44,509 nt of DNA from CAZEAN01 sp964510225. Its GTDB lineage: Bacteria; Planctomycetota; Planctomycetia; Isosphaerales; Isosphaeraceae. The stretch lies in the NCBI GenBank assembly GCA_964510225.1, contig CAZEAN010000048.1:1-44509 (forward strand), given 5' to 3'. Below, piece by piece: positions 33,322-42,418 of this stretch (within the stretch, counting starts at the first letter, position 1; each line of letters begins with the position of its first letter). Made by a program: the position numbers and the translations under genes. The notes below the pieces were generated by a model, which had not been told where the DNA came from, made no database searches, and saw only the letters and a list, made by a program, of their open reading frames with translations.

Positions 33322-35370
33322 TCAGTTGCCGCCGTTCCATTTCAGGATTGTCAAAACGGGATCATGGTCGGAGACGATGGGTTCGTCAAGAATCTTCGAT
33401 TCCACAATCTCCCAAGGATCACTCTCTCTGACCAGGATGTAATCGATCTTTGAATTCGGTGCGACTGTATCGATCCAGCCCCCTCTGAGGAGGACTTGTA
33501 TCGGCTCACTCTCTGGTCGTGCGTTAAGGTCACCCGCAATGATGACGGGTCGCTCGATCGTCTCATTGAAAAGCTTCTTGAGCTCTCTCGTTTGTTGGCG
33601 CCGAGTCTCTTCACTTTGATGGCAGAGATGAGTCCCAACTAGTACAAATTCGGGAATGCCATTATCAGGCACAATCTGGACAGCGAGTGCGGTTCTTGGT
33701 TCGTTCCCGAACTGGTAGGGGAGATGGTGTGCCTGACTGTACTTGATTGGAAACCGGGAGAGTATGGCTTCCCCATACTGACCACCTGAATAGTACAGCG
33801 CATTCCCAAAAGCATGGTTCATTCCAAGTCGTTTACCGAGGAGTGCTGCCTGGTCGACACCATCCGCCCGTCCGGTCCCGTTGTCGACCTCTTGGAGGGC
33901 AACGACATCCGGCTTCAGCTTCGCGATTGTCTCCACAAGTCGGTCGTAGTCAAACCTCCGATCCATTGCTTCACCATGATGAATGTTGTAGGTCAGGACG
34001 CAGAGTATCGGAGCGTCGGGAACGGTGGTCTGGGCTCCATAATCTCGTTCTATAGGCAACCTTGCAATGACGGTATCTCCGCGACCACTGTTGTCAGCAA
34101 TGCTCTGGACTGTCCAGAGATCGAGATGATTGTCTCCGTCAACAACACTTCCACTGTAGTCTCCCCATGCACCACCCTCCGTAGGTGCTTTCCCTTCACC
34201 AAGGTGGATTATCGGACGGAGTGTACCCTTAGGATCACTGGCACGACGATAAGCAAATCGTGGGCTAATGAACTTCTCCGGCCCTGTTTCTTGGAATCCG
34301 ACGAGCACATCGAGGCGTTCGTTGACGGCAATCGTCGTTTGGATATAGCTGCTTGTTGGAGAACTGATCGTGCCGCTTTGGATAAACTGTCCGTCTTCAA
34401 GATTCAGTTGATGCCACTGGATACCCGCACGTCCGTCGATATTGACGGTCTGCGAAAACCAAAGGAATCCACCCTGAAGTACGATATTTTTGGGATTACG
34501 ATCACCGGACGCCACACGCTTATCAGTTCCCTTTTGGGGCGATGGAGGTGGCCAGCCAAAGTGCTTTAAGTGATGGGGAACCCTCACGATAGTTGTCGCG
34601 ACTGGCTTACCGCCCGCAGATTCAGTGACCTTCGTGATCGTGAGATCGCGACGACCTAGCTTCAAGAAGTGTAAATCGTCGACCGGGTCTTGGGTCACTA
34701 CGGGATGGCCGAGGTTTCCTTCAAAGTGATAAACGGTTGCTGGCTGTCCTGCTTTGGCTTCGGCGGTCTTAAGTACGAACGTTTGAGCCGTGCCACCTGG
34801 GAACGTGTAACCAATCCAGGTTCGGCTGTAGCCAATCCCGCCACCATCGACCCCTGCTGGAGCGGGTACGGGATAGGTATACCAGGGACCAGTGGGATCC
34901 GATGATGCTGAGACCGAGATATTGACCGGTTTCTGCTTCTCGGGATCCCAGGGATTCCAAAGATCAAAACCAAAGATTTCGTTATGCACATCATAGAAGA
35001 GTTTGGGATCAATCCCGCCATTGAAGCAACGTTGTGAGACCCCCTCAACAAACTCGCCCTCTTTCGTGTAGATGATCAGACCGCTGTTGGTCGCATGGAG
35101 TACATGATTTCCACCGACGGCAATCTGAGGGTCCACCTGACGGTTACCATCGCTGGCACCGTCAAACAAGATCACACTATCGATGCGCCGAGGATTTCCG
35201 CCTTGCACTCGGGTCTGACAGTCACCATTTTTGTTGAATGATTCGTTCCGGAGAGGTTGGATGACTTCGGTGCGTAGCGGTGTCGATTCTTCTGCCGAGA
35301 CTACCCCAGAGGTAATGAGGATGATCGGAAGGAAGAGGGTGTTGTATCGAAATTCAGTCAGTTCTCTCAT
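33322..35370 (-). CDS. Secreted protein with C-terminal endonuclease/exonuclease/phosphatase domain
   Basis: The protein has 682 residues. Residues 1-26 are a signal peptide ending 'SGVVSA'. Residues 457-682 form an EEP (exonuclease III-like) domain: 'LTYNIHHG', 'PDVVALQEVDNGTG', 'GEAILSRFPI', 'VGTHLCHQ', 'VIIAGDLNARP', 'SKIDYILV' and 'VSDHDPVL'. The catalytic Asn, Glu, Asp-x-Asn and His residues are all there. The family cleaves phosphodiesters in nucleic acids, inositol phosphates or lipids. The first 430 mature residues, with motifs such as 'DPQIAVGGNHVLHATNSGLIIYTKEGEF' and 'YGDYSGSVVDG'-like turns, are mainly beta and propeller-like, and I cannot name the family. The protein acts outside the cytoplasm. 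The ATG at 35370 follows GGAG by 4 bases. The osmoprotectant transporter genes upstream on this strand end 184 bases before it. Confidence 0.85.
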   Translation of the reverse strand: MRELTEFRYNTLFLPIILITSGVVSAEESTPLRTEVIQPLRNESFNKNGDCQTRVQGGNPRRIDSVILFDGASDGNRQVDPQIAVGGNHVLHATNSGLIIYTKEGEFVEGVSQRCFNGGIDPKLFYDVHNEIFGFDLWNPWDPEKQKPVNISVSASSDPTGPWYTYPVPAPAGVDGGGIGYSRTWIGYTFPGGTAQTFVLKTAEAKAGQPATVYHFEGNLGHPVVTQDPVDDLHFLKLGRRDLTITKVTESAGGKPVATTIVRVPHHLKHFGWPPPSPQKGTDKRVASGDRNPKNIVLQGGFLWFSQTVNIDGRAGIQWHQLNLEDGQFIQSGTISSPTSSYIQTTIAVNERLDVLVGFQETGPEKFISPRFAYRRASDPKGTLRPIIHLGEGKAPTEGGAWGDYSGSVVDGDNHLDLWTVQSIADNSGRGDTVIARLPIERDYGAQTTVPDAPILCVLTYNIHHGEAMDRRFDYDRLVETIAKLKPDVVALQEVDNGTGRADGVDQAALLGKRLGMNHAFGNALYYSGGQYGEAILSRFPIKYSQAHHLPYQFGNEPRTALAVQIVPDNGIPEFVLVGTHLCHQSEETRRQQTRELKKLFNETIERPVIIAGDLNARPESEPIQVLLRGGWIDTVAPNSKIDYILVRESDPWEIVESKILDEPIVSDHDPVLTILKWNGGN

Positions 35371-35554
35371 TTGTCTCCACCTCTACTAAAGTTGAACGAT
35401 TGGAACTCGAAACCGGTAGTTGGTTTCTTCGGGAGGCAACTTTGATCTCGGGTCACTGCCCAGACTCTTCTCAGGACGCACTGCTGCAGTCTGCCGGTTT
35501 CAATGGACCACTCACGGAGTGACTGCGGCCGTACTCCAATCCGACAGACCAGCT

Positions 35555-37147
35555 TTACCTGAGCCAGCTGTCGAGTTCTCGAGCAGCGGCAGACGGAGAG
35601 AGCTTGCTCTCGGGGAGATCGACCAACGCATTTGCCGACCTCATCATGGCATTGTCGATGCCACCGACGAGGGGTTTTAGCGCGTCAATGACTTCGGGGC
35701 GTTCTGTGGCTTCCACAGAGAGAAGGAGCATCGCGTCATAGGGTGGGATCGCTTGTTTCGGGTCGGCCAACAAGACAAGGTCGTTTGCTTCGATCCGACC
35801 GTCGGTGGTAAATGCCGAAATGATATCGACCGCTCCTCGTGCCACTGCCTCATACATGAAGGTGGACTGGTACGACTGGGTACGGAGGCGCTCCACGTCG
35901 AAGCCGTAGGTCTCTACGATCGAGGTCCACTCCGGACGTTCGAAGAATTCGAAATCTCCGCCGATCGAGAGTTCGGAGAGGTAGGGAACGAGGTCGTCTA
36001 TCGAGTCGATTCCAAGCTGTTCCGCCTGCTCGCGACGCATCGCCAATGCATAGGAATTATCGAACCCTAAGGTCCCGAGCATGGTTACGCCGTGCTCCTC
36101 TTTGAGCCAATCGGTGACCGCATTATTCACGGTATCGGGATCGCTGGTGTCCGTCCGCTTCATGTAGTTGGCCCAGATTGTCCCACTGTAATCAACAAAG
36201 ATATCGATATCACTGCGAGTGAGTGCTTCGAACGCTTGGACCGACCCAAGATTCTCCTTGCGCTGGTAAAAAATCGGGCTCGACTCGTTTTCCGCGTCAT
36301 CAAGGCGACGCTCGATGAGACGGACCAGAATGAACTGCTCGGTAAAAGTCTTGGCACCGATCGTCAAGGTGTTGGAACCAGATCGTTCCTTGAGTCGCTC
36401 CAGGACCGTAGGACCGATCACTCCACCACCGAAAACGATACCGAGCAGTACTAATGCCAGGATTCCGAGACCACGTCGACGATCAGAGGTCGCTGTTTCG
36501 AGCATCCCGAGAAGAAAATCAAGGATGACCGCCAGTGATGCGGCGGCAACACAACCGACCATGACCGCGGTCCAGTTCTGCGTTTGCAGTCCCCCGAAGA
36601 TGTAGTCGCCCAGAGTCCGTTGCCCAACAGGGGTCGCAAGAGTCGCAGTCCCCACCACCCAAACAGTCGATGTCCGGATTCCCGCCAAGATGACTGGGGC
36701 CGCAAGCGGAAGTTCAATCTTGGTGAGAATCTGACGATCGGTCATCCCAACCCCTCGGGCAGCTTCGGTCAGGTTGGCATCGACTCCAAGGATCCCCGTG
36801 ATCGTGTTCCGGAGAATCGGGAGAGTACTGTACAAGGTCAGGGCAATTACGGCCGGAAGAAAACCGAGGACGGGGACTGGAGCCCCGAACAACTGGAGGG
36901 TGAGTTTCCCAACCTGGACAAGCAACGGAACCATCAGCGCAAGGAGTGCGAGACTCGGGATCGTCTGAATCACACCCGAGATCGTCAGAACAGGATACCG
37001 AAACCGTTTCTGTCGGACCAAGAAAATCGCTAAGGGAAGACTGATCGCGATCCCGATCGAAAGTGCAACGACTGCGAGCATTAAATGACTCGAGAGTCGG
37101 AGGGGGAGCTGAACCAGTTCGTTCCAGAGTTTTTCAGAGTCGATCAT
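35555..37147 (-). CDS. Osmoprotectant (glycine betaine/choline) ABC transporter, permease fused to binding protein
   Basis: The protein has 530 residues. Residues 1-225 are a permease of the OpuBB/ProW type with several membrane helices and the loop 'EAARGVGMTDRQILTKIELPLA' (129-150), which contacts the ATPase. After one more helix (228-246), residues 259-530 form a solute-binding domain of the OpuBC/ProX type ('LTIGAKTFTEQFILVRLIERRL', 'VDYSGTIWANYMKR'). The binding domain is thus tethered outside the membrane. Such fusions are known in this transporter family. The substrate is a quaternary ammonium or similar compatible solute taken up under salt stress; which one cannot be told. The start overlaps the end of the ATPase gene by 4 bases (ATGA), so the two are coupled. 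Confidence 0.93.
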   Translation of the reverse strand: MIDSEKLWNELVQLPLRLSSHLMLAVVALSIGIAISLPLAIFLVRQKRFRYPVLTISGVIQTIPSLALLALMVPLLVQVGKLTLQLFGAPVPVLGFLPAVIALTLYSTLPILRNTITGILGVDANLTEAARGVGMTDRQILTKIELPLAAPVILAGIRTSTVWVVGTATLATPVGQRTLGDYIFGGLQTQNWTAVMVGCVAAASLAVILDFLLGMLETATSDRRRGLGILALVLLGIVFGGGVIGPTVLERLKERSGSNTLTIGAKTFTEQFILVRLIERRLDDAENESSPIFYQRKENLGSVQAFEALTRSDIDIFVDYSGTIWANYMKRTDTSDPDTVNNAVTDWLKEEHGVTMLGTLGFDNSYALAMRREQAEQLGIDSIDDLVPYLSELSIGGDFEFFERPEWTSIVETYGFDVERLRTQSYQSTFMYEAVARGAVDIISAFTTDGRIEANDLVLLADPKQAIPPYDAMLLLSVEATERPEVIDALKPLVGGIDNAMMRSANALVDLPESKLSPSAAARELDSWLR

Positions 37148-37938
37148 TGTGGTGTCTCCGTCGACGAACTGCCAGTGTGCTTGAAGAGTGTCGACAATCG
37201 CCCAGCCTGTCGCGTTGGTGTCTGAATAACTTTGGGAACGTATGGGGTGACGGGCTCATCAAAGAGTTCTTGAGGAGTCCCTAGTCTGCTAATCCTTCCT
37301 TTATCCATCACCGCGATCCGATCGGCCATGATGAGCGACTCATTGATGTCGTGCGTCACCATCACCGTGGTCAAACCAAGGTCATCGTGGATCTTGCGAT
37401 ACTCTTCCTGAAGATGGTCACGCGTAATCGGATCGAGTGCACCAAACGGCTCATCCATCAGCATATGCTTGGCACGAGCAGCCAAGGCGCGAGCAAGCCC
37501 GACACGCTGACGTTGCCCACCGGAGAGTTCCTTCGGATAACGGTCCCGGAACTTCTCGGGATCAAGGTGAACGAGGTTCAAGAGTTCATCGACCCGACTC
37601 CGGCGCTCATCCTCTTCCCAGCCAAGCAGAGTTGGTACGATCGAGACATTCTCGAGGACGGTCATGTGAGGGAAGAGCCCGACACCTTGGAAGACGTAGC
37701 CGATCCGGCGTCGGAGTTGGACGGGATCTGCTTCGCCAATCGCTTCATCGCCGACGGTAATTGAGCCGTCAGTGGGTTCGATCAAGCGATTAATCATCTT
37801 CAACGTTGTAGTCTTACCGCAACCAGACTCACCAAGAAGTACAACAAGTTCTCCTTCTTGAATGTTGAGATCAAGTTGTTGGACCACATAATTTGTCCCG
37901 CCGTCGTACGACTTCGATACTTTCTTCAATTGAATCAT
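37144..37938 (-). CDS. Osmoprotectant ABC transporter ATP-binding protein
   Basis: The protein has 264 residues. Walker A is GESGCGKTT (36-44), the Q-loop is 'YVFQGVGLFPHMTV', the signature is 'LSGGQRQRVGLARALA' (138-153), Walker B is 'MLMDEPFGALDP', and the switch His is in 'VMVTHDINES'. It matches the OpuCA/ProV/OpuBA group but lacks the C-terminal CBS pair of ProV. It drives uptake through the permease fusion encoded directly downstream. The ATG at 37938 follows CAGGAG by 9 bases. Upstream, on the minus strand, TTGGAA and TAAGAT near 38105-38135 could be promoter boxes with a short spacer of about 15-16. Confidence 0.94.
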   Translation of the reverse strand: MIQLKKVSKSYDGGTNYVVQQLDLNIQEGELVVLLGESGCGKTTTLKMINRLIEPTDGSITVGDEAIGEADPVQLRRRIGYVFQGVGLFPHMTVLENVSIVPTLLGWEEDERRSRVDELLNLVHLDPEKFRDRYPKELSGGQRQRVGLARALAARAKHMLMDEPFGALDPITRDHLQEEYRKIHDDLGLTTVMVTHDINESLIMADRIAVMDKGRISRLGTPQELFDEPVTPYVPKVIQTPTRQAGRLSTLFKHTGSSSTETPQ

Positions 37939-38194
37939 CCGGGAAACTCCTGGGACTCAAGAGGCTCATCACTCGCCCTACATCGGGTCGGCGGGCAGAG
38001 CCAGATCGTTGGTCTGATCGTAGGAAGATCGCCCAGCAAGAGCCAGGACCAACAACCAGTGGCCAATGACGAGGAAGACCGAGTTGGGTCCCGTTCTTTC
38101 ACAAAGATCTTATCTTTTCTGGTAACGTTCCAAGCTGTCATTCACAAGCTGCTCAGCCAAATAGTGCAACAAAACCTAGTCGGAGTCGGATCGA

Positions 38195-38220
38195 ATGACT
38201 CGGAGGATCCTCCGAGTCAT
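38195..38220. terminator. 26-bp perfect palindrome, likely terminator hairpin of the AsmA-like gene
   Basis: Positions 38195-38220 read the same on both strands: ATGACTCGGAG and CTCCGAGTCAT form an 11-bp stem around the loop GATC (BamHI site GGATCC at the centre). On the minus strand it lies 37 bases after the AsmA-like stop codon. Four T residues follow only 20 or so bases later. It is also 257 bases upstream of the transporter ATPase gene, so an operator is the alternative. The remaining 37939-38256 region shows no gene. Confidence 0.55.
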
Positions 38221-38256
38221 GGAGCCATTTGCAGATCAAGATCGAGCGAAGGACGT

Positions 38257-41247
38257 TTAAGGTCGACGGTTTCGGGGTTCGTCGAGGAGTCCTCGAAGAA
38301 GTCCCCGCCCGATATTATTCAGAGTCCCAAGATCCGATGATTCGCCGGCCTCGTCCGCTGGGGGTGTCTGATCTCCGTCCAAGAGCCGCATGAGCTGATC
38401 AGCCCCAACTCCCGCCGCTCGATTCAGAAGTTGACCACTCTGCTGTCGCATCCCAAGTTGGAAGGCAGCGCGGTCGATTGTGGGACGATTGAGACTTCCG
38501 CCGATCGGAAGTCCGACACGTTGACCACCGATCAGATCAGCGACGATCTGTTGGCCACCGAGCATCCGATTACTCAACGGGACTCCCGCGTTCAAGGCAA
38601 GCGTTTGATCCAATCCAACCGAGCCCCGGAGTTCAATCACAACCCCCTCGGCAACATCGATCTCTAAGCCACTCTGGTAAACACGGTCATTTTGAACTGC
38701 GATGTTGACGACTTGATCGATCTTAAGTCGAGGTGCGTTTGAGGGTGGGATCCCCGTCATCGCGATCACATTCTGCATTAAGGGTCCAGGACCGTAAGTG
38801 ACCTCATCAAACTCAACCGCCGCTGCCAGTTCAATTGGCGTTTTCGGGCCGTTGGTTGCGGGCTGAGTTGCGGGCTGATAGGCTGGGATCACAGTCCGCT
38901 CCAGCGTCGCCGAGACGCGACCCCGGACCTCGGCCGCCTCGCGGAGGACGGGCGCAACGTACGCAAGGACTTCCTTTGAAACCTCGTTATTGATTTCAAC
39001 TCCGGTAACCCCGGATCCTGGAGCGACGGCGACGATCACGGCACCCTCTTCGGTCACGACCACATCAGGTCTCAAGTCAACTTGACCATTGTTCAATGTG
39101 GTGACGATCGGACTGATCTGAAGATCGCCATGGAGCGCCCGAACAATAAGGGGTGTAGGTCCAAGATGGAGTCCAAGGAAGATCACTTCATCAAGGTCGA
39201 CTCCGACCTCAGCATCGATCTCCTTCAGGATCTCTGAAAGCGATCCGCCCACGAGTTTACCCTGAAGTCGGAACGTCCGAGGGTGACCTCTGAGGGACGC
39301 TTGAGGATCACCAGCCTCAACCAAGATCTTGTTCAGCTCCTCCCAATCCGGATCGAAGACACCCTCAAGCCTGGCGACTCGGTTTGTCTTGAGATCCTTG
39401 ATGGTCCCCGACGCATTTAGGGTCCCATACGAATGCTTCAACACGGCAGAGTCTAAGTCGAGGCGATCGCTGCTCGATCCGTAGGCTCCCGTGAGTTGAA
39501 CACGAAGTGCCTCGGCCCAATCGCTCGGTTGTTCAGAATCTGACTGGAGGAGCGCAACCTCGCCCTCGATCGCGAGGCGATCAATGTCCTCGGTTGGCTT
39601 GAGGTCGAGATTGGCTACGATCGGTGTACCCTTCGTCTCAAGATGGACCCGATCCCAGCCACTCGGAATTCCAAGGCTCGAGGCACGCCCCGCCGCTACA
39701 AAGTCGATCCTTGCCGACTCGGCTTCGATCGGCTCCTCAGTGAGCCCGAGAATCCGGATCTGTCTACCTTCGAGGGCAAATACCGATTCATAACGACCTT
39801 CGTCACGGATCCGACGGTAGTTGCCGACGAATTGAGAGCCTCCGCCCACGTGGAACTCCCCGAGATCAAGCCACTGATGGAGTTGTTGGTCGAGCTGTCC
39901 AAGGTTGAGACGGCCCTTGATTTGAATCCCCTGATCAAGGTCCCCACTCCCCTCGGCTTTCATAAAGCTTGAGTTGAGTGACCCCGATTCCAGAGTCATT
40001 CCTGTCTCCGAACCCTGGAGGATCCGAGCCCGGACCGTAATCGGTTCACCGAGTGAGACCAACCGCCCGTTGAGATTCCCAGCGAGTCCTGAGAGTTGCC
40101 CGGTCGCCGTGACTCGACGATTTCGATCGGGATCCACGGGACTGATCTTGGTCCGGAATTCAGCTTGACCTCGGCTGAGGCTCATCCCGTCACGGAGTTT
40201 AAGTGAGTTGGGGAAGAGTCCGGCAAGGGTGCCGAGATCGAGTTGCCCGGTCCATTCGGTGGAGCCATCAGGGAGTGGTTCGGGCCGCTGACCGATCTGA
40301 ATTCCTGGCCCCTTTACTTCTAGCGTCCTGATGCCGAGACCTGATGATCCCCAATCGAGATCCCAGTTCGCCGTAATCTGCTCAAATTGTGGTGTGTCAC
40401 CCGAGAGTGCTGGACCTCGGACGCCTACCTGGTCCATGACTGTCTCGCCTGTCAGGGTGACCGAATCATCGGTGTAGATCACTCCGATGGCGCCATTGAA
40501 GGAGGTGTTTGCAACAAGATCTGCCTGGGCGATCGACAAGGGCCAGTTTTCACCCGCGATTGCAACCAATGCTTTAGTGCCGGTTGCCTCATCAAAGGTG
40601 TATTCCCCTTGAACCGAAAGCGTCATCCCTCCAGGATTTGCTAAATCGATCTCCCAAGCGAGCGGCGCGGGGGAGCAATGGAGGATCATGTCGAGCCGCT
40701 CTGCCGTGATCGGCTCTGCAAGTTCTGGACTCGTAAGGCGGAGTGTTCCTTGATCAACTGCAAGAGTAAACAAGGTCTCGGGACCGTCCTCTTCTTCCTC
40801 TTCCTCATCCCCTTCCAGAAGCGGCGTCAGGGCTTCCCAGAGGTCGATGGAACCATCAGGGCGTCGCTCGATATCTACGGTCGCTCCGTGGAGTGTCAGC
40901 GTTCCGTAGTCGGGCCTGTCTGTTAGGAGTTCCCAGAGTGAGCGATCGAGTGTTGCCGTTGGGCTCGAGACAACCGCTTTTCCGTCTGGATCCTTGAGTA
41001 CGAGTCCTCCGAGACGCGTAGGATGAGTCCAAGAAGCATGGATGCTTTGAAGCTCTATCGTTGTCGGGGCATAAATCTGGTTGACTTGTCTAAGAACGAT
41101 CGATTTGACTGCTCCGAGGTTCAGGATCTGGGGCAAGAACACGAGGGAAGTCACAATCGTCGCGACGAATAGCACCATGAGGGCTAACAGACGTCGACGT
41201 CGTCCACCCGTCTTCCGTGTTGCAGTGCTCGTGGTACTCTTCGGCAT
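38257..41247 (-). CDS. AsmA-like membrane-anchored envelope protein
   Basis: The protein has 996 residues from the ATG at 41247, which follows GAGGAG by 9 bases; a GTG at 41334 in frame is less likely. After a basic start ('GGRRRRLL'), residues 19-41 form one membrane helix, and the long rest lies outside the cytoplasm. The sequence has the repeating beta pattern of AsmA/TamB/YhdP-type proteins: 'QVNQIYAPTTIELQSIHASW' near the N-terminus, an acidic run near 150, many paired strands, and a C-terminal part with 'GLHLGPTPLIVRALHGDLQI', 'NRMLGGQQIVADLIGG' and 'LPIGGSLNRPTID', the last two seen in planctomycetal AsmA-like proteins. This superfamily forms lipid-carrying bridges between membranes; the role here is inferred. 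The lipoprotein gene lies 163 bases upstream on the same strand. Confidence 0.75.
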   Translation of the reverse strand: MPKSTTSTATRKTGGRRRRLLALMVLFVATIVTSLVFLPQILNLGAVKSIVLRQVNQIYAPTTIELQSIHASWTHPTRLGGLVLKDPDGKAVVSSPTATLDRSLWELLTDRPDYGTLTLHGATVDIERRPDGSIDLWEALTPLLEGDEEEEEEDGPETLFTLAVDQGTLRLTSPELAEPITAERLDMILHCSPAPLAWEIDLANPGGMTLSVQGEYTFDEATGTKALVAIAGENWPLSIAQADLVANTSFNGAIGVIYTDDSVTLTGETVMDQVGVRGPALSGDTPQFEQITANWDLDWGSSGLGIRTLEVKGPGIQIGQRPEPLPDGSTEWTGQLDLGTLAGLFPNSLKLRDGMSLSRGQAEFRTKISPVDPDRNRRVTATGQLSGLAGNLNGRLVSLGEPITVRARILQGSETGMTLESGSLNSSFMKAEGSGDLDQGIQIKGRLNLGQLDQQLHQWLDLGEFHVGGGSQFVGNYRRIRDEGRYESVFALEGRQIRILGLTEEPIEAESARIDFVAAGRASSLGIPSGWDRVHLETKGTPIVANLDLKPTEDIDRLAIEGEVALLQSDSEQPSDWAEALRVQLTGAYGSSSDRLDLDSAVLKHSYGTLNASGTIKDLKTNRVARLEGVFDPDWEELNKILVEAGDPQASLRGHPRTFRLQGKLVGGSLSEILKEIDAEVGVDLDEVIFLGLHLGPTPLIVRALHGDLQISPIVTTLNNGQVDLRPDVVVTEEGAVIVAVAPGSGVTGVEINNEVSKEVLAYVAPVLREAAEVRGRVSATLERTVIPAYQPATQPATNGPKTPIELAAAVEFDEVTYGPGPLMQNVIAMTGIPPSNAPRLKIDQVVNIAVQNDRVYQSGLEIDVAEGVVIELRGSVGLDQTLALNAGVPLSNRMLGGQQIVADLIGGQRVGLPIGGSLNRPTIDRAAFQLGMRQQSGQLLNRAAGVGADQLMRLLDGDQTPPADEAGESSDLGTLNNIGRGLLRGLLDEPRNRRP

Positions 41248-41410
41248 CAGTTCGTTCTCCTCGGGAACCAGATCAAGGCGTAAGGGAATCGGATGGTCTC
41301 CGCCCACCAAAATGATCGGGAAGGCGAAGACCACGGCGTCTAGTCAGTGATCTCTCATTCTGTTCAATCCGAGCATCTGTGTCGCCTGGGGAATGCTCGG
41401 CAAGCCAAAC

Positions 41411-42148
41411 TCAGTCCTTGGGACGAGGGGGTGGCAGTTCACCACCGAGGAGTCCCCGGAAAACGCGGGCCTTGGCCTTCTTGGCGGCGTCGCGGAGTTC
41501 ATTCTTGGCTTCCTCCGCTTGATTCGCGATTTCCTCCTTCGCTTCGTCAATTACAACGCGGGCACCATTCTTGGCCTCGTCGACCGTCTGACGGACGCCG
41601 TTCTTGGCTTCGTCTACTGCCTCGAGTGAACCTTCAGTGACGGCATCTACAGTCTCGTCAAAGACGCCTCGGAACTCGTTGGCAGTGTTTTGAGCCTCAC
41701 CACGGAGTTCACCGGCGGCGTTGCGGACTCCGGAGGCGACGTCACCAGCCGCTTCTTTGATCCCCGCGCCATACCCCTCCAGCGGTGGTAAGTCGAGCGG
41801 AGGGAGCGGCGGAAGATCGTCAACCGACTTCTTCGGAGTTGAGTGAGACGAAGTCTCTGGAGTGGGGACGTAACTCGCAGTACCTACTTCACCATCAAAC
41901 TGATAAGGCTCAGGGATCGGCACAGGTTCTGAAGCCTGTGCGGTCGTAGACTCAGTTGACGTACGACTGCCGCCAGATGCATTCGGAGCCGAAGGCTCTG
42001 GTGCTGACGAAGTTGAGGTATCGGGACCAGTGGCTTCAGTTCCGGAGCCGCAACCGATCGCCATGAAGACCAGTCCGCTCAAGATGCCGGCGCTGGTGAA
42101 GGGAAGAAGGCGCGTTGGAACAAGACTGCCATGCTTTGTCTGTATCAT
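41411..42148 (-). CDS. Lipoprotein with LEA/apolipoprotein-like amphipathic helix
   Basis: The protein has 245 residues. It opens with a lipoprotein signal: basic start, hydrophobic run 'AGILSGLVFMAIGC' and lipidated Cys33. Residues 35-125 are a Ser/Thr/Pro-rich linker with 'DDLPPLPPLDLPPLEGYG'. Residues 126-232 form a long helix of 11-residue-like repeats ('EAVDEAKNGVRQTVDEAKNG', 'VIDEAKEEIANQAEEAKNEL'), rich in Ala, Glu, Lys, Asp and Asn and similar to LEA group 3 and apolipoprotein repeats. Such helices coat membranes or protect them under drying and salt stress. The neighbour order (lipoprotein, AsmA-like protein, osmoprotectant transporter) fits an envelope or osmotic-stress role, but this is inference. 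GGGGG lies 6 bases before the ATG. The divergent spacer at 42149-42418 shows nothing. Confidence 0.7.
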   Translation of the reverse strand: MIQTKHGSLVPTRLLPFTSAGILSGLVFMAIGCGSGTEATGPDTSTSSAPEPSAPNASGGSRTSTESTTAQASEPVPIPEPYQFDGEVGTASYVPTPETSSHSTPKKSVDDLPPLPPLDLPPLEGYGAGIKEAAGDVASGVRNAAGELRGEAQNTANEFRGVFDETVDAVTEGSLEAVDEAKNGVRQTVDEAKNGARVVIDEAKEEIANQAEEAKNELRDAAKKAKARVFRGLLGGELPPPRPKD

Positions 42149-42418
42149 CCATGACCCCCGTAAGTCATCTCTTGGGTCGATCGAGCACCGACTTCAACGG
42201 TCGTTCCACCAATCATCAGAGTCGGCGCTCTACGTTCAATCGATCGCGCTCGCAGCATACCGCCAAGCCTTCCTGGCACAAGATGACTTCTGCAACGACT
42301 CGTTGCTCCGGGCATCCCCGCTCGTTAGTTTGATCACGGAGTCGGTGGCCATAACTTTCGGAAGTCTCCGGATGCCCACCATCCACTATTCCGTTTCACG
42401 ATCCCCACGAGAATCACG

